A stretch of 64,000 nt of DNA from JBKEDF01 sp047975325 (GCA_047975325.1 JBKEDF010000049.1:1-64000); one strand, 5' to 3'. Positions 1-8,769 are shown, counted from the first letter of the stretch. The notes: a model not told the origin generated them from the letters alone. Made by a program: numbers and translations.

Positions 1-1476
1 GGGGAAGATATACGCATGTATTGGCATGGGGACTGGCAGGATCTTTGCCGGGGTCCACATCTTCGCCATACCGGGCAGGTGCCCGCCGATGCCTTCAAGC
101 TGACCCATGTCGCCGGCGCCTCTTGGCTGGGTAACAGTTCCCGTCCGATGCTGCAGCGCATCTATGGTGTGGCCTGCCGCACCCGGGAAGATCAGCGCGC
201 CCCTATGACCAGGCTGGAAGAGGCCGCAAAACGCGACCCTCGCAAACTGGGCCGTGCGAGGGATCTTGTCCACATGCAGGAAGAGGCCCCCGGCCAGGTT
301 TTCTGGCATCCCGATGGCTGGACCATCTATACCGCGCTTCAGGATTACATGCGCCGCAAGCAGCGCGCGGGCGGCTATCGTGAAATCAACACACCGCAGG
401 TGGTGGACCGCAAGCTGTGGGAAGCATCGGGCCATTGGGAAAAATACCAGCACCACATGTTTCTGGTGGAAGTGGATGAAAGCCGCGATGGCGAAACCGA
501 CGATGCCAGCGCCCGCAACCGCGATCAGACCCGGATCAACGCGCTGAAACCGATGAACTGCCCCTGCCATGTGCAGGTGTTCAATCAGGGCCTCAAATCC
601 TATCGTGACCTGCCCCTGCGTCTTGCGGAATTCGGGTCCTGCGCCCGGTTCGAACCCTCGGGCGCCCTGCACGGCATCATGCGCGTGCGCGGCTTTACCC
701 AGGACGATGCGCATATCTTCTGTACGGAAGACCAGATCCAGGAAGAATGCGCACGTTTCATCGATTTTCTGGCCGATGTTTACCGTGAACTTGGCTTTGA
801 CAATTTTGAAATCCGGTTTGCCACGCGTCCCGAGAAACGGGTCGGCTCCGAGGAAAGCTGGGACCATGTCGAGGGCGCCCTGGAAAAGGCGATCAAGGCG
901 GTTGGCCGCGATTATGTGCTCGAACCCGGCGACGGCGCATTCTATGGTCCCAAGCTTGATTTCTACCTGACCGATGCGATCGGGCGGGTCTGGCAATGCG
1001 GAACGTTCCAAGTCGATCCCAACCTGCCCGAACGGCTGGGGGCCTCCTATATCGGCGCGGATGGCGACAAGCATCGCCCCTATATGCTGCATCGCGCCTG
1101 CCTGGGGTCATTCGAACGTTTCATCGGGATCCTGATCGAAAACTGGGAAGGCAAACTGCCGTTCTGGCTGGCACCGCGTCAGGTTGTCGTGGCTTCGATC
1201 GTGTCAGATGCCGATGCCTATTGCCTTGAGGTGGTCGAGGCCCTGAAAGCTGCCGGCATCCGCGCCGAGGTCGATCTGCGCAACGAAAAGATCAATTACA
1301 AGGTCCGCGAACATTCCATGGGCAAGGTGCCGGTGATCCTGGCATTGGGAATGCGGGAGGTCGAGGAACGTACGGTTTCCCTCCGCCGTCTGGGAAATAA
1401 CCGAACCTCTACCGAACCTCTTGAGTCCATTGTCGAGGCTCTGGCCAGCGAGGCGCTCCCGCCCGATTTACATTGA
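1..1476 (+). CDS. thrS: Threonyl-tRNA synthetase, 5' end outside window
   Basis: Charges tRNA-Thr with threonine in the cytoplasm. The window opens in frame inside the editing domain (CRGPH, near base 50). About 491 residues remain of a family length near 640-650, so the TGS domain and part of the editing domain are missing. Class II core motifs are intact: the zinc ligands lie in MNCPCH, DDAHIFC and HRACLGS, motif 2 has the Arg of CARFEPSG, motif 3 has GSFERFIGIL, and an anticodon-binding domain closes the protein. MNCPCH instead of MNCPGH and the PPDL tail are normal for Rhodobacter relatives. The stretch encoded by about 100-270 is oddly diverged where the family is conserved (for example ASWLGN for AYWRGD, and KRDPRKLG for KRDHRKLG). 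A strong terminator follows at once. The family call is certain. Confidence 0.96.
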   Translation, partial: GEDIRMYWHGDWQDLCRGPHLRHTGQVPADAFKLTHVAGASWLGNSSRPMLQRIYGVACRTREDQRAPMTRLEEAAKRDPRKLGRARDLVHMQEEAPGQVFWHPDGWTIYTALQDYMRRKQRAGGYREINTPQVVDRKLWEASGHWEKYQHHMFLVEVDESRDGETDDASARNRDQTRINALKPMNCPCHVQVFNQGLKSYRDLPLRLAEFGSCARFEPSGALHGIMRVRGFTQDDAHIFCTEDQIQEECARFIDFLADVYRELGFDNFEIRFATRPEKRVGSEESWDHVEGALEKAIKAVGRDYVLEPGDGAFYGPKLDFYLTDAIGRVWQCGTFQVDPNLPERLGASYIGADGDKHRPYMLHRACLGSFERFIGILIENWEGKLPFWLAPRQVVVASIVSDADAYCLEVVEALKAAGIRAEVDLRNEKINYKVREHSMGKVPVILALGMREVEERTVSLRRLGNNRTSTEPLESIVEALASEALPPDLH

Positions 1477-1489
1477 ACTTGTCGCACTG

Positions 1490-1517
1490 AAAAAGCGCCG
1501 CAAATACGGCGCTTTTT
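1490..1517. terminator. Rho-independent terminator between thrS and the LLM monooxygenase gene
   Basis: A perfect 11-bp stem (AAAAAGCGCCG against CGGCGCTTTTT) encloses a 6-base loop. A and T tracts on both sides let it serve both convergent genes. Confidence 0.93.
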
Positions 1518-1569
1518 ATAACATCATCTTTTCCTGTGACCTTAAAGTTCTTTCAGGCTGGCATCTCGC

Positions 1570-2661
1570 TTATTGGCGCAGCCCGGCCTCTTTCAAAAGC
1601 GGCAGAACCCGGTCACAGAAGAAGGGCAGTTCATAAAGGTAGTTCGCAAAGGAAAGCGCGATCCCCGAATAACCTTGCTGTGAAATCGCCAGCATTTCTT
1701 CCACGATCTTCTCTGGCGTACCGACCAGCGGATAGCTGCCCGCACCACCGGCAAAGCGCTTGGCATAAAGGTCATAGGCTGTCGGGTCGTGCGATCCCGA
1801 AAACTCCTTCTTTCCGGCCATATGCGCCTCGACTGCGGCCTTGTCGGCAAGGGTGACGGCATAGCGTTCGTAATAGTCTTCCGCTTCCTTCTGTGTTTCC
1901 CGACAGACCACGTGGCACACGGTATAACAGCCAACATCACGCCCCACTTTCGAAGCGCGATCCTTGATATCATTCACGTTCTGGGCTGCCTGCTCCATAT
2001 CCGTAAAGGTGGTAAAGAGATAATCGCAATGCGCTGCGGCAAAATCGCGCCCGGGTGGACTGAAGGCGGCATTCATCGTTACCGGGCGCGGGGATTGCAG
2101 ACTGGCGGGGCGGCTCACGGCCTGTTTGAGCTGATAGAAACTCCCGTCAAAATCGCTCGGCCCATCCGAATTATAGACCTGCTCGATAATCTGGATCCAT
2201 TCGGCAGCCTGGTCATAGCCCTTTTCAACCAACGGGATATTGAACATCCCGAATTCCTTTGGGTTCCAGCCGCAAACTATGTTCAACCCGGCGCGACCGC
2301 CCGAGATATGATCCACCGTGGCCAGTGCCTTTGCGGCATAAAGCGGATGCACGATCGGCACATGCACGGTCATGAAAAGCCCGATTCGCTGCGTCGCGGC
2401 CGCAAGCCCGGCTGCCCAGGTAAAGGTTTCAAAGGACCATTCCCGAACCTTGTTCTTGCCTCCGAACCCCGCCCAGCGCGCGATGGGAAGAAAAAAATCG
2501 ATCCCGGCACGATCCGCAATCTGCGCGGAAGAAATATTGTCATTCCAACTCGCGCGCCAGCGTTCGGGCGCATCAGTAATCGCGAGCCCTCCATCCGCAT
2601 TTGCAGAAAAAACGCCAAGCTTCAGCTTGTCGGTACCTTTAAGGGGGTGTGTCCGGGTCAT
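1570..2661 (-). CDS. Luciferase-like (LLM) flavin-dependent monooxygenase, RutA-like
   Basis: Predicted FMNH2-dependent monooxygenase of the bacterial-luciferase fold, closest in my reading to RutA (uracil ring-opening oxygenase) and the SsuD/nitrilotriacetate monooxygenase group. The 363-residue length is normal. The family block SGGRAGLNIVCGW sits at residues 120-132, and WAGFGGK near 63-69 matches the RGFGGK segment of RutA. A GAGGA Shine-Dalgarno lies about 6 bases before the ATG. It is the last gene of the minus-strand island operon, 78 bases after the racemase-like gene. The context of acid uptake and CoA activation suggests oxygen-dependent opening or hydroxylation of a small ring or heteroatom compound. 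The substrate is unknown, and no rutB-F or flavin reductase gene is adjacent. Confidence 0.85.
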   Translation of the reverse strand: MTRTHPLKGTDKLKLGVFSANADGGLAITDAPERWRASWNDNISSAQIADRAGIDFFLPIARWAGFGGKNKVREWSFETFTWAAGLAAATQRIGLFMTVHVPIVHPLYAAKALATVDHISGGRAGLNIVCGWNPKEFGMFNIPLVEKGYDQAAEWIQIIEQVYNSDGPSDFDGSFYQLKQAVSRPASLQSPRPVTMNAAFSPPGRDFAAAHCDYLFTTFTDMEQAAQNVNDIKDRASKVGRDVGCYTVCHVVCRETQKEAEDYYERYAVTLADKAAVEAHMAGKKEFSGSHDPTAYDLYAKRFAGGAGSYPLVGTPEKIVEEMLAISQQGYSGIALSFANYLYELPFFCDRVLPLLKEAGLRQ

Positions 2662-2739
2662 GGGATCCTCATCTGCAGTGGGCGTTTCCGCACAAACCCT
2701 AACAAGAACCCAATTTATTTCAATCCTAAAATATTATTT

Positions 2740-3525
2740 TTAGCTTCGATATCCCCGTGTCGCAAGCTGACGAAAATCGCGCATCGCCTGTTCGGGCGCG
2801 CGGGCGCAGAAAGATCCGCGATTGGGTTCCAGCCCGTTCAGGCGATAAAGACGGCCTTGCATTTCGGCCTGCATCAGCGCCACTGCGGCACAATTGACAA
2901 CCGGCGCGGCACCGACCTTCAGGCCATATTCCCCCCCGATCAGAAGCCCCGGCAACACACCCGCGGGCACGATCACCTCCGCACCATCGGCAACCATCGG
3001 TTCGGCTACCTTGCAGAAGCCATCGATCATCCGCGTCTTCGCCGCCTCATCCCCCGCAAAGGCGGCGGAAAAATCCGACGGTTCGATATTCATTCCCCCG
3101 ATATGGCTGATGCGATGGCCCAGCCCATACAGATCGGCCTGTTCGCGATGCATGTCGCGGTAAACTTCATCAAGGGAAATCAGGGCAATCCGCCGCCCCA
3201 TCTGTGCCGCCAGGTGGAATGTGGCTTCGCCCGTTCCGATCACCGGGATGCCGACCGCCGATTTCAGTTCGTAAAGGCCGGGATCCTGGAAATGGCCCAT
3301 GACAATGACGTCATACCCGTCCTCTTCGGCCTGGATGCCCTGATCTATGGCCTGAATGGCACAGCGGAATTCCGACAGGCGACTGAACCCCAGATCCGGT
3401 GGCGATATTCCCCTTACATCAACAGTAACCCCCGGCGCGGCAATCTCATTAAGATAGGCCGTCAGCCGTTCCATATAGGCGGCACTGGCCGTCGCATCGA
3501 TAAAACTCTGCCAATAGATCCGCAT
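2740..3525 (-). CDS. Asp/Glu/hydantoin racemase-fold protein lacking both catalytic cysteines
   Basis: 261 residues of the Asp/Glu/hydantoin racemase superfamily, which uses two opposed cysteines for proton transfer. The first Cys block reads MGHFQDPGL at 76-84, so His78 stands where hydantoin racemases have Cys (ACFDDPGL). The second block reads VPAGVLP near 186-192, where the family has GCAGM. Two-base cysteine racemisation is therefore unlikely. Maleate isomerase or a decarboxylase-like reaction is conceivable, but those also use at least one of these Cys. The gene starts directly after the stop of the cyclase gene, and its AAGGAGG ribosome site is inside that gene, so translation is coupled. 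The fold call is firm and the function open. Confidence 0.8.
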   Translation of the reverse strand: MRIYWQSFIDATASAAYMERLTAYLNEIAAPGVTVDVRGISPPDLGFSRLSEFRCAIQAIDQGIQAEEDGYDVIVMGHFQDPGLYELKSAVGIPVIGTGEATFHLAAQMGRRIALISLDEVYRDMHREQADLYGLGHRISHIGGMNIEPSDFSAAFAGDEAAKTRMIDGFCKVAEPMVADGAEVIVPAGVLPGLLIGGEYGLKVGAAPVVNCAAVALMQAEMQGRLYRLNGLEPNRGSFCARAPEQAMRDFRQLATRGYRS

Positions 3526-4308
3526 TCATTCCTCCTTCGTTACAAGCGCAAGCACCCGAAGCGGGCTGCCCGAACCGTCATGCACCTTGAGCGGTGCCGC
3601 CAGGATCACCGCGCCCCTGGGCGGCAGCCGGTCCAGCGCCGCAAGGCATTGCAACCCGTATCGCCCGGCGCCATGCAGGTAATGATGGGCCGGATGGGGC
3701 GGTTCGAAATGTCCGCCCTGCCCGGCATCCGTGCCGATCGTCTCCGTCCCGAAGCCAAGGATATCACGTTGCTCGACCAGCCAGCGGATCGCCTCGGCAT
3801 CCGGGCCGGGTGTATGAGCCCCGTCATCGCCCAGATTGGCATAATCCGCCCCCTGCCGTTTTGACCAATCCGTTCGCATCAGAACCCAGGACCGGGCCGG
3901 AATCGTGCCATGTTCGGATTCCCATGCCTCAATCCCGGCGCGGGTCAGCAGGAAATCGGGGTTCTCTGCGCTTGGGGCCGAACAATCGATCACGCAGGCC
4001 GGGGCAATCATATCCTGCGGAGGCAGTCTGTCCACGGAATTGAGTGGCAGATCGCGCCCCGTATGCCAATGGATCGGGGCATCGAAATGGGTGCCGGTAT
4101 GTTCGCCGAAACTCAGGTTGTTCCAATACCAGCCCGGGCCATTCGCATCATAGCGCGAGATCCGTTCAATCCGTACCGGCGCGGAGCCTCCGAATTCCGG
4201 CGGCAGGACGATAACGGGGCTGTCTTCCCGCAGGGTCTGGGTCAGATCCACCACCTCCACCCTGCCGGTTGCCAGCGCAGTGGTCAGCGCTTCCAGTATA
4301 TCCGCCAT
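3526..4308 (-). CDS. Cyclase-family metal-dependent hydrolase (kynurenine formamidase-like)
   Basis: 260 residues of the Cyclase family (PF04199), which includes kynurenine formamidase KynB and isatin hydrolase. These cleave amide or lactam bonds with a Zn or Mn centre. The metal motif H70-TGT-H74-F-D76-AP-I-H80 is complete, and a later HPAHHYLHG segment supplies further histidines. An upstream in-frame ATG at 4398 exists, but the start at 4308 is preferred: it has GAGG six bases upstream and lies 4 bases after the stop of the DUF35-SDR gene, as expected within this packed operon. With the flavin monooxygenase and racemase-fold neighbours it probably hydrolyses a ring-opened or lactam intermediate. 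Substrate not predictable. Confidence 0.88.
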   Translation of the reverse strand: MADILEALTTALATGRVEVVDLTQTLREDSPVIVLPPEFGGSAPVRIERISRYDANGPGWYWNNLSFGEHTGTHFDAPIHWHTGRDLPLNSVDRLPPQDMIAPACVIDCSAPSAENPDFLLTRAGIEAWESEHGTIPARSWVLMRTDWSKRQGADYANLGDDGAHTPGPDAEAIRWLVEQRDILGFGTETIGTDAGQGGHFEPPHPAHHYLHGAGRYGLQCLAALDRLPPRGAVILAAPLKVHDGSGSPLRVLALVTKEE

Positions 4309-4312
4309 TGCC

Positions 4313-5554
4313 TCAGCCCCCCTGCCGTAATTCGCGTTCAACCGCCTTTGGGTTATCCGACAGTCGGGTCTGGAGGTCCTTGGCCACATCCCCGACATAG
4401 GCCTCTTCCAATCCGCGTTTCAGCCCGTCCACCACGGCCCGTGCAAGCGCCACCCCACCGACTCTGGGCAATGGCCATGTCTGGAACCATTCATCCTCGG
4501 TCGGCCCGGAAAAGACATTCAGCAATTTAACACCACCCTGCGCCAGTTCCGTCCGCAACGAATGGGACCAGGCCAGCGCTGCAGCCTGCGCAGCCGACCA
4601 GGCGGCAAGCCCCGGTGCGGGGGCCCGGGCATGGATCGACAGCAGGTTGACCCAGGCGGCAGCCCCCACTTCCCCATCCGCCCCCCGGCCGATCATCGCG
4701 GGGGCAAGTGCCCGGGCAAGCCGCATCGGGCCGAAAACCAGGGCTTCCATCATCTCCCGTGCGGTGGTCAGTTCGGTTTGCAGCGTGCCGCCGGGGCGCA
4801 GGTGATCGGTGGTGTTGATCACGATCTCGGTCTTGCCACCGTAATTACGGGCATATTCAGCCACAGACCGATCGGAACCCGGATCAAGCGGCAGGATCGA
4901 TACCTCCGGCAGCGCCGTCAATGCACCCACCGCATCGAAGGGCTTCCAGGATTCCGGCAGGCCAAGCCGCACTTCCCGTGCCCCTGCCTTGACCAGCGCC
5001 TTCGCCAGCGGCAATGCCACGAAGGATCGTGCATCGGTAATCAACACCCGCCGGTGCAGCGGATCCGCCACCATTTCACGCCATTGCGGATCATTCATCG
5101 GCTCCGTTCCCTTCCTTTCCGGCGCGGCATAAAACACCGCCTGCCCGGCGCGATCCAGCATCAGTGCCAGTTGCACCCGGGATCCTGCCTTGCCATCGGG
5201 ATGCAGATGCACCAGGGCCGTCGGCCCTGCATCCAGCTTCGCAAGCCCGACGCGCCAAGGCGCACGTTCACGAAAATAGGGGTCGGCGGGAACCTCGGCC
5301 GTGGTTTGCGACAGGATGGTTGCCCCGGGCGGCGCATCAGCCAATGTGATATCGGCGGAAAGGCATTCCGGGCAGGCCTCCCGCACGGGAAAATGCCAGG
5401 CTTCGCAGGCTGAACAGCGCGGCAGGGCGAAACGACCCTCCGCTGCGGCAGCGGTCAGGCGATGCGCGGCCCGACTGCGCCCCCCGGGGGGTAAAAGCGG
5501 CAGGCGGCTGCGTTTCAGCGGGTCCTTGCGACGCGGTGGTTGAAGTGGTGCCAT
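4313..5554 (-). CDS. DUF35 (zinc ribbon/OB-fold) fused to a degenerate short-chain dehydrogenase domain
   Basis: 413 residues in two parts. Residues about 30-145 form a DUF35-type rubredoxin-like zinc ribbon (C47-x2-C50, C61-x2-C64) with an OB fold, the kind of subunit that pairs with thiolase-fold enzymes such as Ltp2-ChsH2. Residues about 165-410 have the SDR Rossmann layout (RRVLITDARS, EIVINTTD, WVNLLSIHA), but the glycine-rich cofactor loop is TDARSFVA at 173-180 and the YxxxK pair is W319/Q323. Only the catalytic Ser (S306) remains. An SDR pseudo-enzyme used as a scaffold is therefore likely. The ATG overlaps the stop of the thiolase-like gene (TGATG), fitting a stoichiometric complex. 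A TTG codon one triplet upstream is an alternative start. Confidence 0.82.
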   Translation of the reverse strand: MAPLQPPRRKDPLKRSRLPLLPPGGRSRAAHRLTAAAAEGRFALPRCSACEAWHFPVREACPECLSADITLADAPPGATILSQTTAEVPADPYFRERAPWRVGLAKLDAGPTALVHLHPDGKAGSRVQLALMLDRAGQAVFYAAPERKGTEPMNDPQWREMVADPLHRRVLITDARSFVALPLAKALVKAGAREVRLGLPESWKPFDAVGALTALPEVSILPLDPGSDRSVAEYARNYGGKTEIVINTTDHLRPGGTLQTELTTAREMMEALVFGPMRLARALAPAMIGRGADGEVGAAAWVNLLSIHARAPAPGLAAWSAAQAAALAWSHSLRTELAQGGVKLLNVFSGPTEDEWFQTWPLPRVGGVALARAVVDGLKRGLEEAYVGDVAKDLQTRLSDNPKAVERELRQGG

Positions 5555-6723
5555 CAAGCCCCCTCCCCGCCAAGGATCACGGCACCGGACCCCAGCCCGC
5601 GATCAAAATTGATCATCCCGAAGCCGGAGGCAAGGCCCTGTCTGGCCCCGGCCACCTGGGTTGGCCCGGCCTGTCCCGTAACCTGCCGCAGCACCTCGAC
5701 AATTCCCATATGGCCGCCACCGCAACCCGCCTGTCCGGCCGAAAGCTGCCCCCCGCAGGTATTATGCGGAAAATCCCCCGCAATGGTAAAATCATGCGCC
5801 CGCACGAATTCCGCCCCCTCACCTTTCTTGCAGAACCCCAGATCTTCCATCTGCATCATGCAGATAAAGGGATAGTCGTCATAGGTGTTGAGCACATCGA
5901 TATCCTCTGGCGAAGATCCCGCCATGGCATAGAGTTCGGGCATGTCCATCGCCCAGCCCCCCCTGACCTGCACCGGATCGCTGCCAAAGGCATTGTGACG
6001 CTCGATCGACCCCAGAAGGTGCGCATGGCTTAACCCCTGGGCCCTGGCGGTTTCCGCACGCATCACAAGAAAGGCCTCCGCACCGGCACAGGGCATCACG
6101 CAATCAAACAGGTGGATCGGCGGGGCGATGGGCCGGGCATTCATATATTGATCCAGCGTCAGCGGCTTTTTCATCAGCGCATTGGGGTTTTTCAGCGCAT
6201 TGTCCCGCATTGCAACGCAAAGCTTGCCGAAATCCTCCCGCGTGGCGCCGGTTTCTGCCATGTAATTCTGCCCGATCAGCGCGAAGGAAACATTCGGGCC
6301 ACCCGCTCCATAGGGATAGACGCCATCCTGAGAAAAGCGGCTGAAATTTTCCAGGCCGTGGCGGAAGGTATGCACACCATTGGTTTCGGCGGCGATACAG
6401 GCGACAATATCGGCATCGCCCGCCTGAACCGCGCGGGCCGCGCGACGCAGGCTGACAATACCCGCCACACCGCCCAAGGGCACGAAATCCAGATAGCGCG
6501 GGCTGAACCCGAAATGCTGGGTCAACCCGATGGCCGTATCCGGCGCGGCAGAAAAGCTCGACAATGAAAAGCCGTCGATCTCACGATGGCTGATCCCCGC
6601 ACCTTCGGCCAGCGCTGCCAGCGCGCGCCCGGCCCACCAGGCGGTGCTTTCGATGGAATAGCGCTGATAGGGCACCGTAACCGGTACCGTGATCACCACA
6701 TCCTCATATCCCTGCCGCGCCAT
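5554..6723 (-). CDS. Thiolase-fold protein lacking the nucleophilic cysteine (SCP2/Ltp2-like)
   Basis: 389 residues with the thiolase fold of the SCP2-thiolase/Ltp2 branch. The position of the acyl-accepting cysteine reads PLGGVAGIV at 82-90, with no Cys. The later NT(H)GG loop is NTCGGQLSAG at 321-330, and NTYDDYPF at 279-286 puts a Tyr where Ltp2-type aldolases use a catalytic Tyr. Known Cys-less relatives act with a DUF35 partner as acyl-CoA retro-aldolases. Here the DUF35 partner is the next gene and overlaps by one base, so the pair is best read as an acyl-CoA aldolase or lyase, not a ketothiolase. It lies downstream of a CoA ligase that could supply the substrate. Confidence 0.85.
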   Translation of the reverse strand: MARQGYEDVVITVPVTVPYQRYSIESTAWWAGRALAALAEGAGISHREIDGFSLSSFSAAPDTAIGLTQHFGFSPRYLDFVPLGGVAGIVSLRRAARAVQAGDADIVACIAAETNGVHTFRHGLENFSRFSQDGVYPYGAGGPNVSFALIGQNYMAETGATREDFGKLCVAMRDNALKNPNALMKKPLTLDQYMNARPIAPPIHLFDCVMPCAGAEAFLVMRAETARAQGLSHAHLLGSIERHNAFGSDPVQVRGGWAMDMPELYAMAGSSPEDIDVLNTYDDYPFICMMQMEDLGFCKKGEGAEFVRAHDFTIAGDFPHNTCGGQLSAGQAGCGGGHMGIVEVLRQVTGQAGPTQVAGARQGLASGFGMINFDRGLGSGAVILGGEGA

Positions 6724-6727
6724 TCCG

Positions 6728-7153
6728 TCAGGCCAGCGTCAGCGTTACATCGATATTGCCGCGCGTTGCATTGGAATAGGGGCAACGCTGATGCGCGCCT
6801 TCAACGATTTCTTCGGCCAGGGCGCGTTCAATCCCCGGCAATTCGATGACCAGTTCAACCGCAAGGCCATAACCCGTGGGCACCGGCCCCATTGCGACCT
6901 TTGCGGTTACCTGAAGGTCCTCGGGAAGCGCAATCTTGCGTTGTCGGCCAACCAGTTTCAGCGCCCCGATAAAGCAGGCGGAATAGCCGGCCGCGAAAAG
7001 TTCCTCGGGATTGGTCCCTTCCCCACCGGGTCCACCAAGTTCCTTCGGCACGGTCAGGACCAGCGGGAAACTGCCATCGGGCCGGTTCGAACGCCCCTGC
7101 CGCCCTGCGGCAGAGGTCATTTCGGCAGTATAGATGATTTTTTCCAGGGTCAT
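6728..7153 (-). CDS. ohr: Organic hydroperoxide resistance protein (Ohr/OsmC family)
   Basis: 141-residue thiol peroxidase that reduces organic and fatty-acid hydroperoxides using lipoylated proteins. Both redox cysteines are present: C60 in AAGYSACF and C122 in HQRCPYSNATRGN. The length is standard and the C-terminal ITLTL-type strand is seen as DVTLTLA. Ohr genes usually sit beside a MarR-type OhrR. Here it is inside a catabolic operon, with its ATG overlapping the CoA ligase stop (ATGA) and its stop 4 bases before the thiolase-like gene. It may protect against peroxides made by the flavin monooxygenase or handle a pathway intermediate. No OhrR is encoded in the island. Confidence 0.92.
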   Translation of the reverse strand: MTLEKIIYTAEMTSAAGRQGRSNRPDGSFPLVLTVPKELGGPGGEGTNPEELFAAGYSACFIGALKLVGRQRKIALPEDLQVTAKVAMGPVPTGYGLAVELVIELPGIERALAEEIVEGAHQRCPYSNATRGNIDVTLTLA

Positions 7154-8769
7154 TGCTGTTCCTCCTGTCTGGCTTTGCGCAGGGCGGCTTTTTCACCCCG
7201 CAGATCAAAAGCGTGTTTTCCGGCCACGGCCTTTGCCGCATCCGTTTTCAACACACCACGTAAAAGCTTGTTGGTCGAACTGACCGGCAACGCATCGGCA
7301 TAGGCAATCCAGCCCGGCAGCTTATGATAGCTGAGCTTTGCCGCAAGCCGTGCCTGCAAGGCCCGCGCCGCATCGGCATCGGTGGCCCCTTCGGTCACGA
7401 CAAAGGCAAAGACCTCCTCACCCCGGGTGCTGTCCTCAACCGGCGCGACGGCGGCAGAGCCAACTGCCGGATCCGCAATCAATGCCATTTCCACCTCCAG
7501 CGCCGAGATGTTTTCGCCCGAACGACGCACAATGCTTTTCTTGCGATCCACAAAGAAAAGCCGCCCCTCATCATCAGCGGACATCACATCCCCGGTATGA
7601 AACCAGCCCCCCGCCCAGGCCTCCGCCGTGGCCTTTTCATCGCCCAGATATCCCGAAAAGAAGCCCCTGCGCGGATCATCCCCGGCGGCACGGACCCAAA
7701 GTTCCCCCGCCGTGCCGACGGGCACATCACGGCCCTCGTCATCGACCAGCCGCCAATCCATGCCCGTTCGCGCCACCCCGATAAAACGCCGCCCTTCCGG
7801 ACCGTCCACACCATATGTGCATGTCACGCCCGTTCCACCGGTTTCGGTCATTGCCCAGCCTTCCAGGATCGGCAGGCCATAGCGGCGTTCGAATTCAACC
7901 TTATGGGCGGCATCCACGCCGGGGCTGAAGGCGAAACGCGCCTTATGCGCCCGTTCCGCAGGCGAAGGCGGCAATTGCAGCAGGATCGCCGGAATGACAC
8001 CAAGCGCATGAACGATGGTCGCACCACTATCAGCAACGCTCTGCCACCAACGGGAGGCGGAAAACCGATCCAGCGCGACGATACATCCACCAACCAGCAT
8101 CATCCCCACCGCCGTGCAACCAAGCGCATTCATATGAAAAAACGGCAACGGGGTCAGCGAAACCTCGCAGTCCTCCGCAAGCCCGCCCATACCTTCGCCG
8201 GAAACATACCAGTCAGCAACATTCATGAAATAGAAATTGGACAGGATGCAGGCTTTCGGCATTCCCGTGCTGCCGGAGGTGAAAAGCAGCGCACATTCAT
8301 CATCGCCCTGCCCCTTGGCAGCGGCACGCGGTTTTCGGGCATTGGGGACAGGCCCATCGGGATGGCAGCGTGGCATGTCACTGCAGGCCTTTGCCACAAG
8401 GGCGTCGAATTCCGGCAGGGCAACCATCAGTTCGGCCCGGGATTTTTCCATCTGATAACGTAACTCATCCGCACGCATATCGGCATTGACCGGCACGATG
8501 GAGGCGCCAATCGCGTTCAGCGCCAGCCAGTGAAACAGGAATTCGGGCCTGTTTTGCAGGATCAGTGCCACGCGGGATCCATGGCCATAGCCCGCCCCGG
8601 CATAAGCCTTGCGTAACGGATCCACCCTGGCCGCCGCTTCCCCATAGCTGATACGAAACCCATCCGGCGCATAGGGCAACCCTGCGGATTTCGGGGCCAT
8701 CATGAAGGCCAGTTCGGGGCGGCTTTGCGCCTTGCGAAGGAAGGTATGATAGGGCGTGGCTGGCAGCAT
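7150..8769 (-). CDS. AMP-dependent acyl-CoA synthetase/ligase
   Basis: 539 residues of the ANL superfamily. It activates a carboxylic acid to its CoA thioester through an acyl-adenylate. The AMP-binding P-loop LLFTSGSTGMPK is at 161-172, a TETG motif lies in EGWAMTETGG, the hinge region reads DRKKSIVRRSGENIS, and a catalytic Lys sits in STNKLLRGVLK near the C-terminus. It is closest in style to crotonobetaine/carnitine or medium-chain CoA ligases, but the substrate cannot be read from sequence. It is the first gene of the seven-gene minus-strand operon, with GAGAGG upstream of the ATG, and is divergent from the LysR regulator. The adenylate-forming role is certain; pathway entry by CoA activation is inferred. 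Confidence 0.93.
   Translation of the reverse strand: MLPATPYHTFLRKAQSRPELAFMMAPKSAGLPYAPDGFRISYGEAAARVDPLRKAYAGAGYGHGSRVALILQNRPEFLFHWLALNAIGASIVPVNADMRADELRYQMEKSRAELMVALPEFDALVAKACSDMPRCHPDGPVPNARKPRAAAKGQGDDECALLFTSGSTGMPKACILSNFYFMNVADWYVSGEGMGGLAEDCEVSLTPLPFFHMNALGCTAVGMMLVGGCIVALDRFSASRWWQSVADSGATIVHALGVIPAILLQLPPSPAERAHKARFAFSPGVDAAHKVEFERRYGLPILEGWAMTETGGTGVTCTYGVDGPEGRRFIGVARTGMDWRLVDDEGRDVPVGTAGELWVRAAGDDPRRGFFSGYLGDEKATAEAWAGGWFHTGDVMSADDEGRLFFVDRKKSIVRRSGENISALEVEMALIADPAVGSAAVAPVEDSTRGEEVFAFVVTEGATDADAARALQARLAAKLSYHKLPGWIAYADALPVSSTNKLLRGVLKTDAAKAVAGKHAFDLRGEKAALRKARQEEQQ

Noticed and set aside
1789..3864. Open frame of 691 codons on the plus strand
   Set aside because: It is antisense to the LLM, racemase-fold and cyclase genes, shows no family similarity and has no ribosome site. 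High GC keeps antisense frames open.
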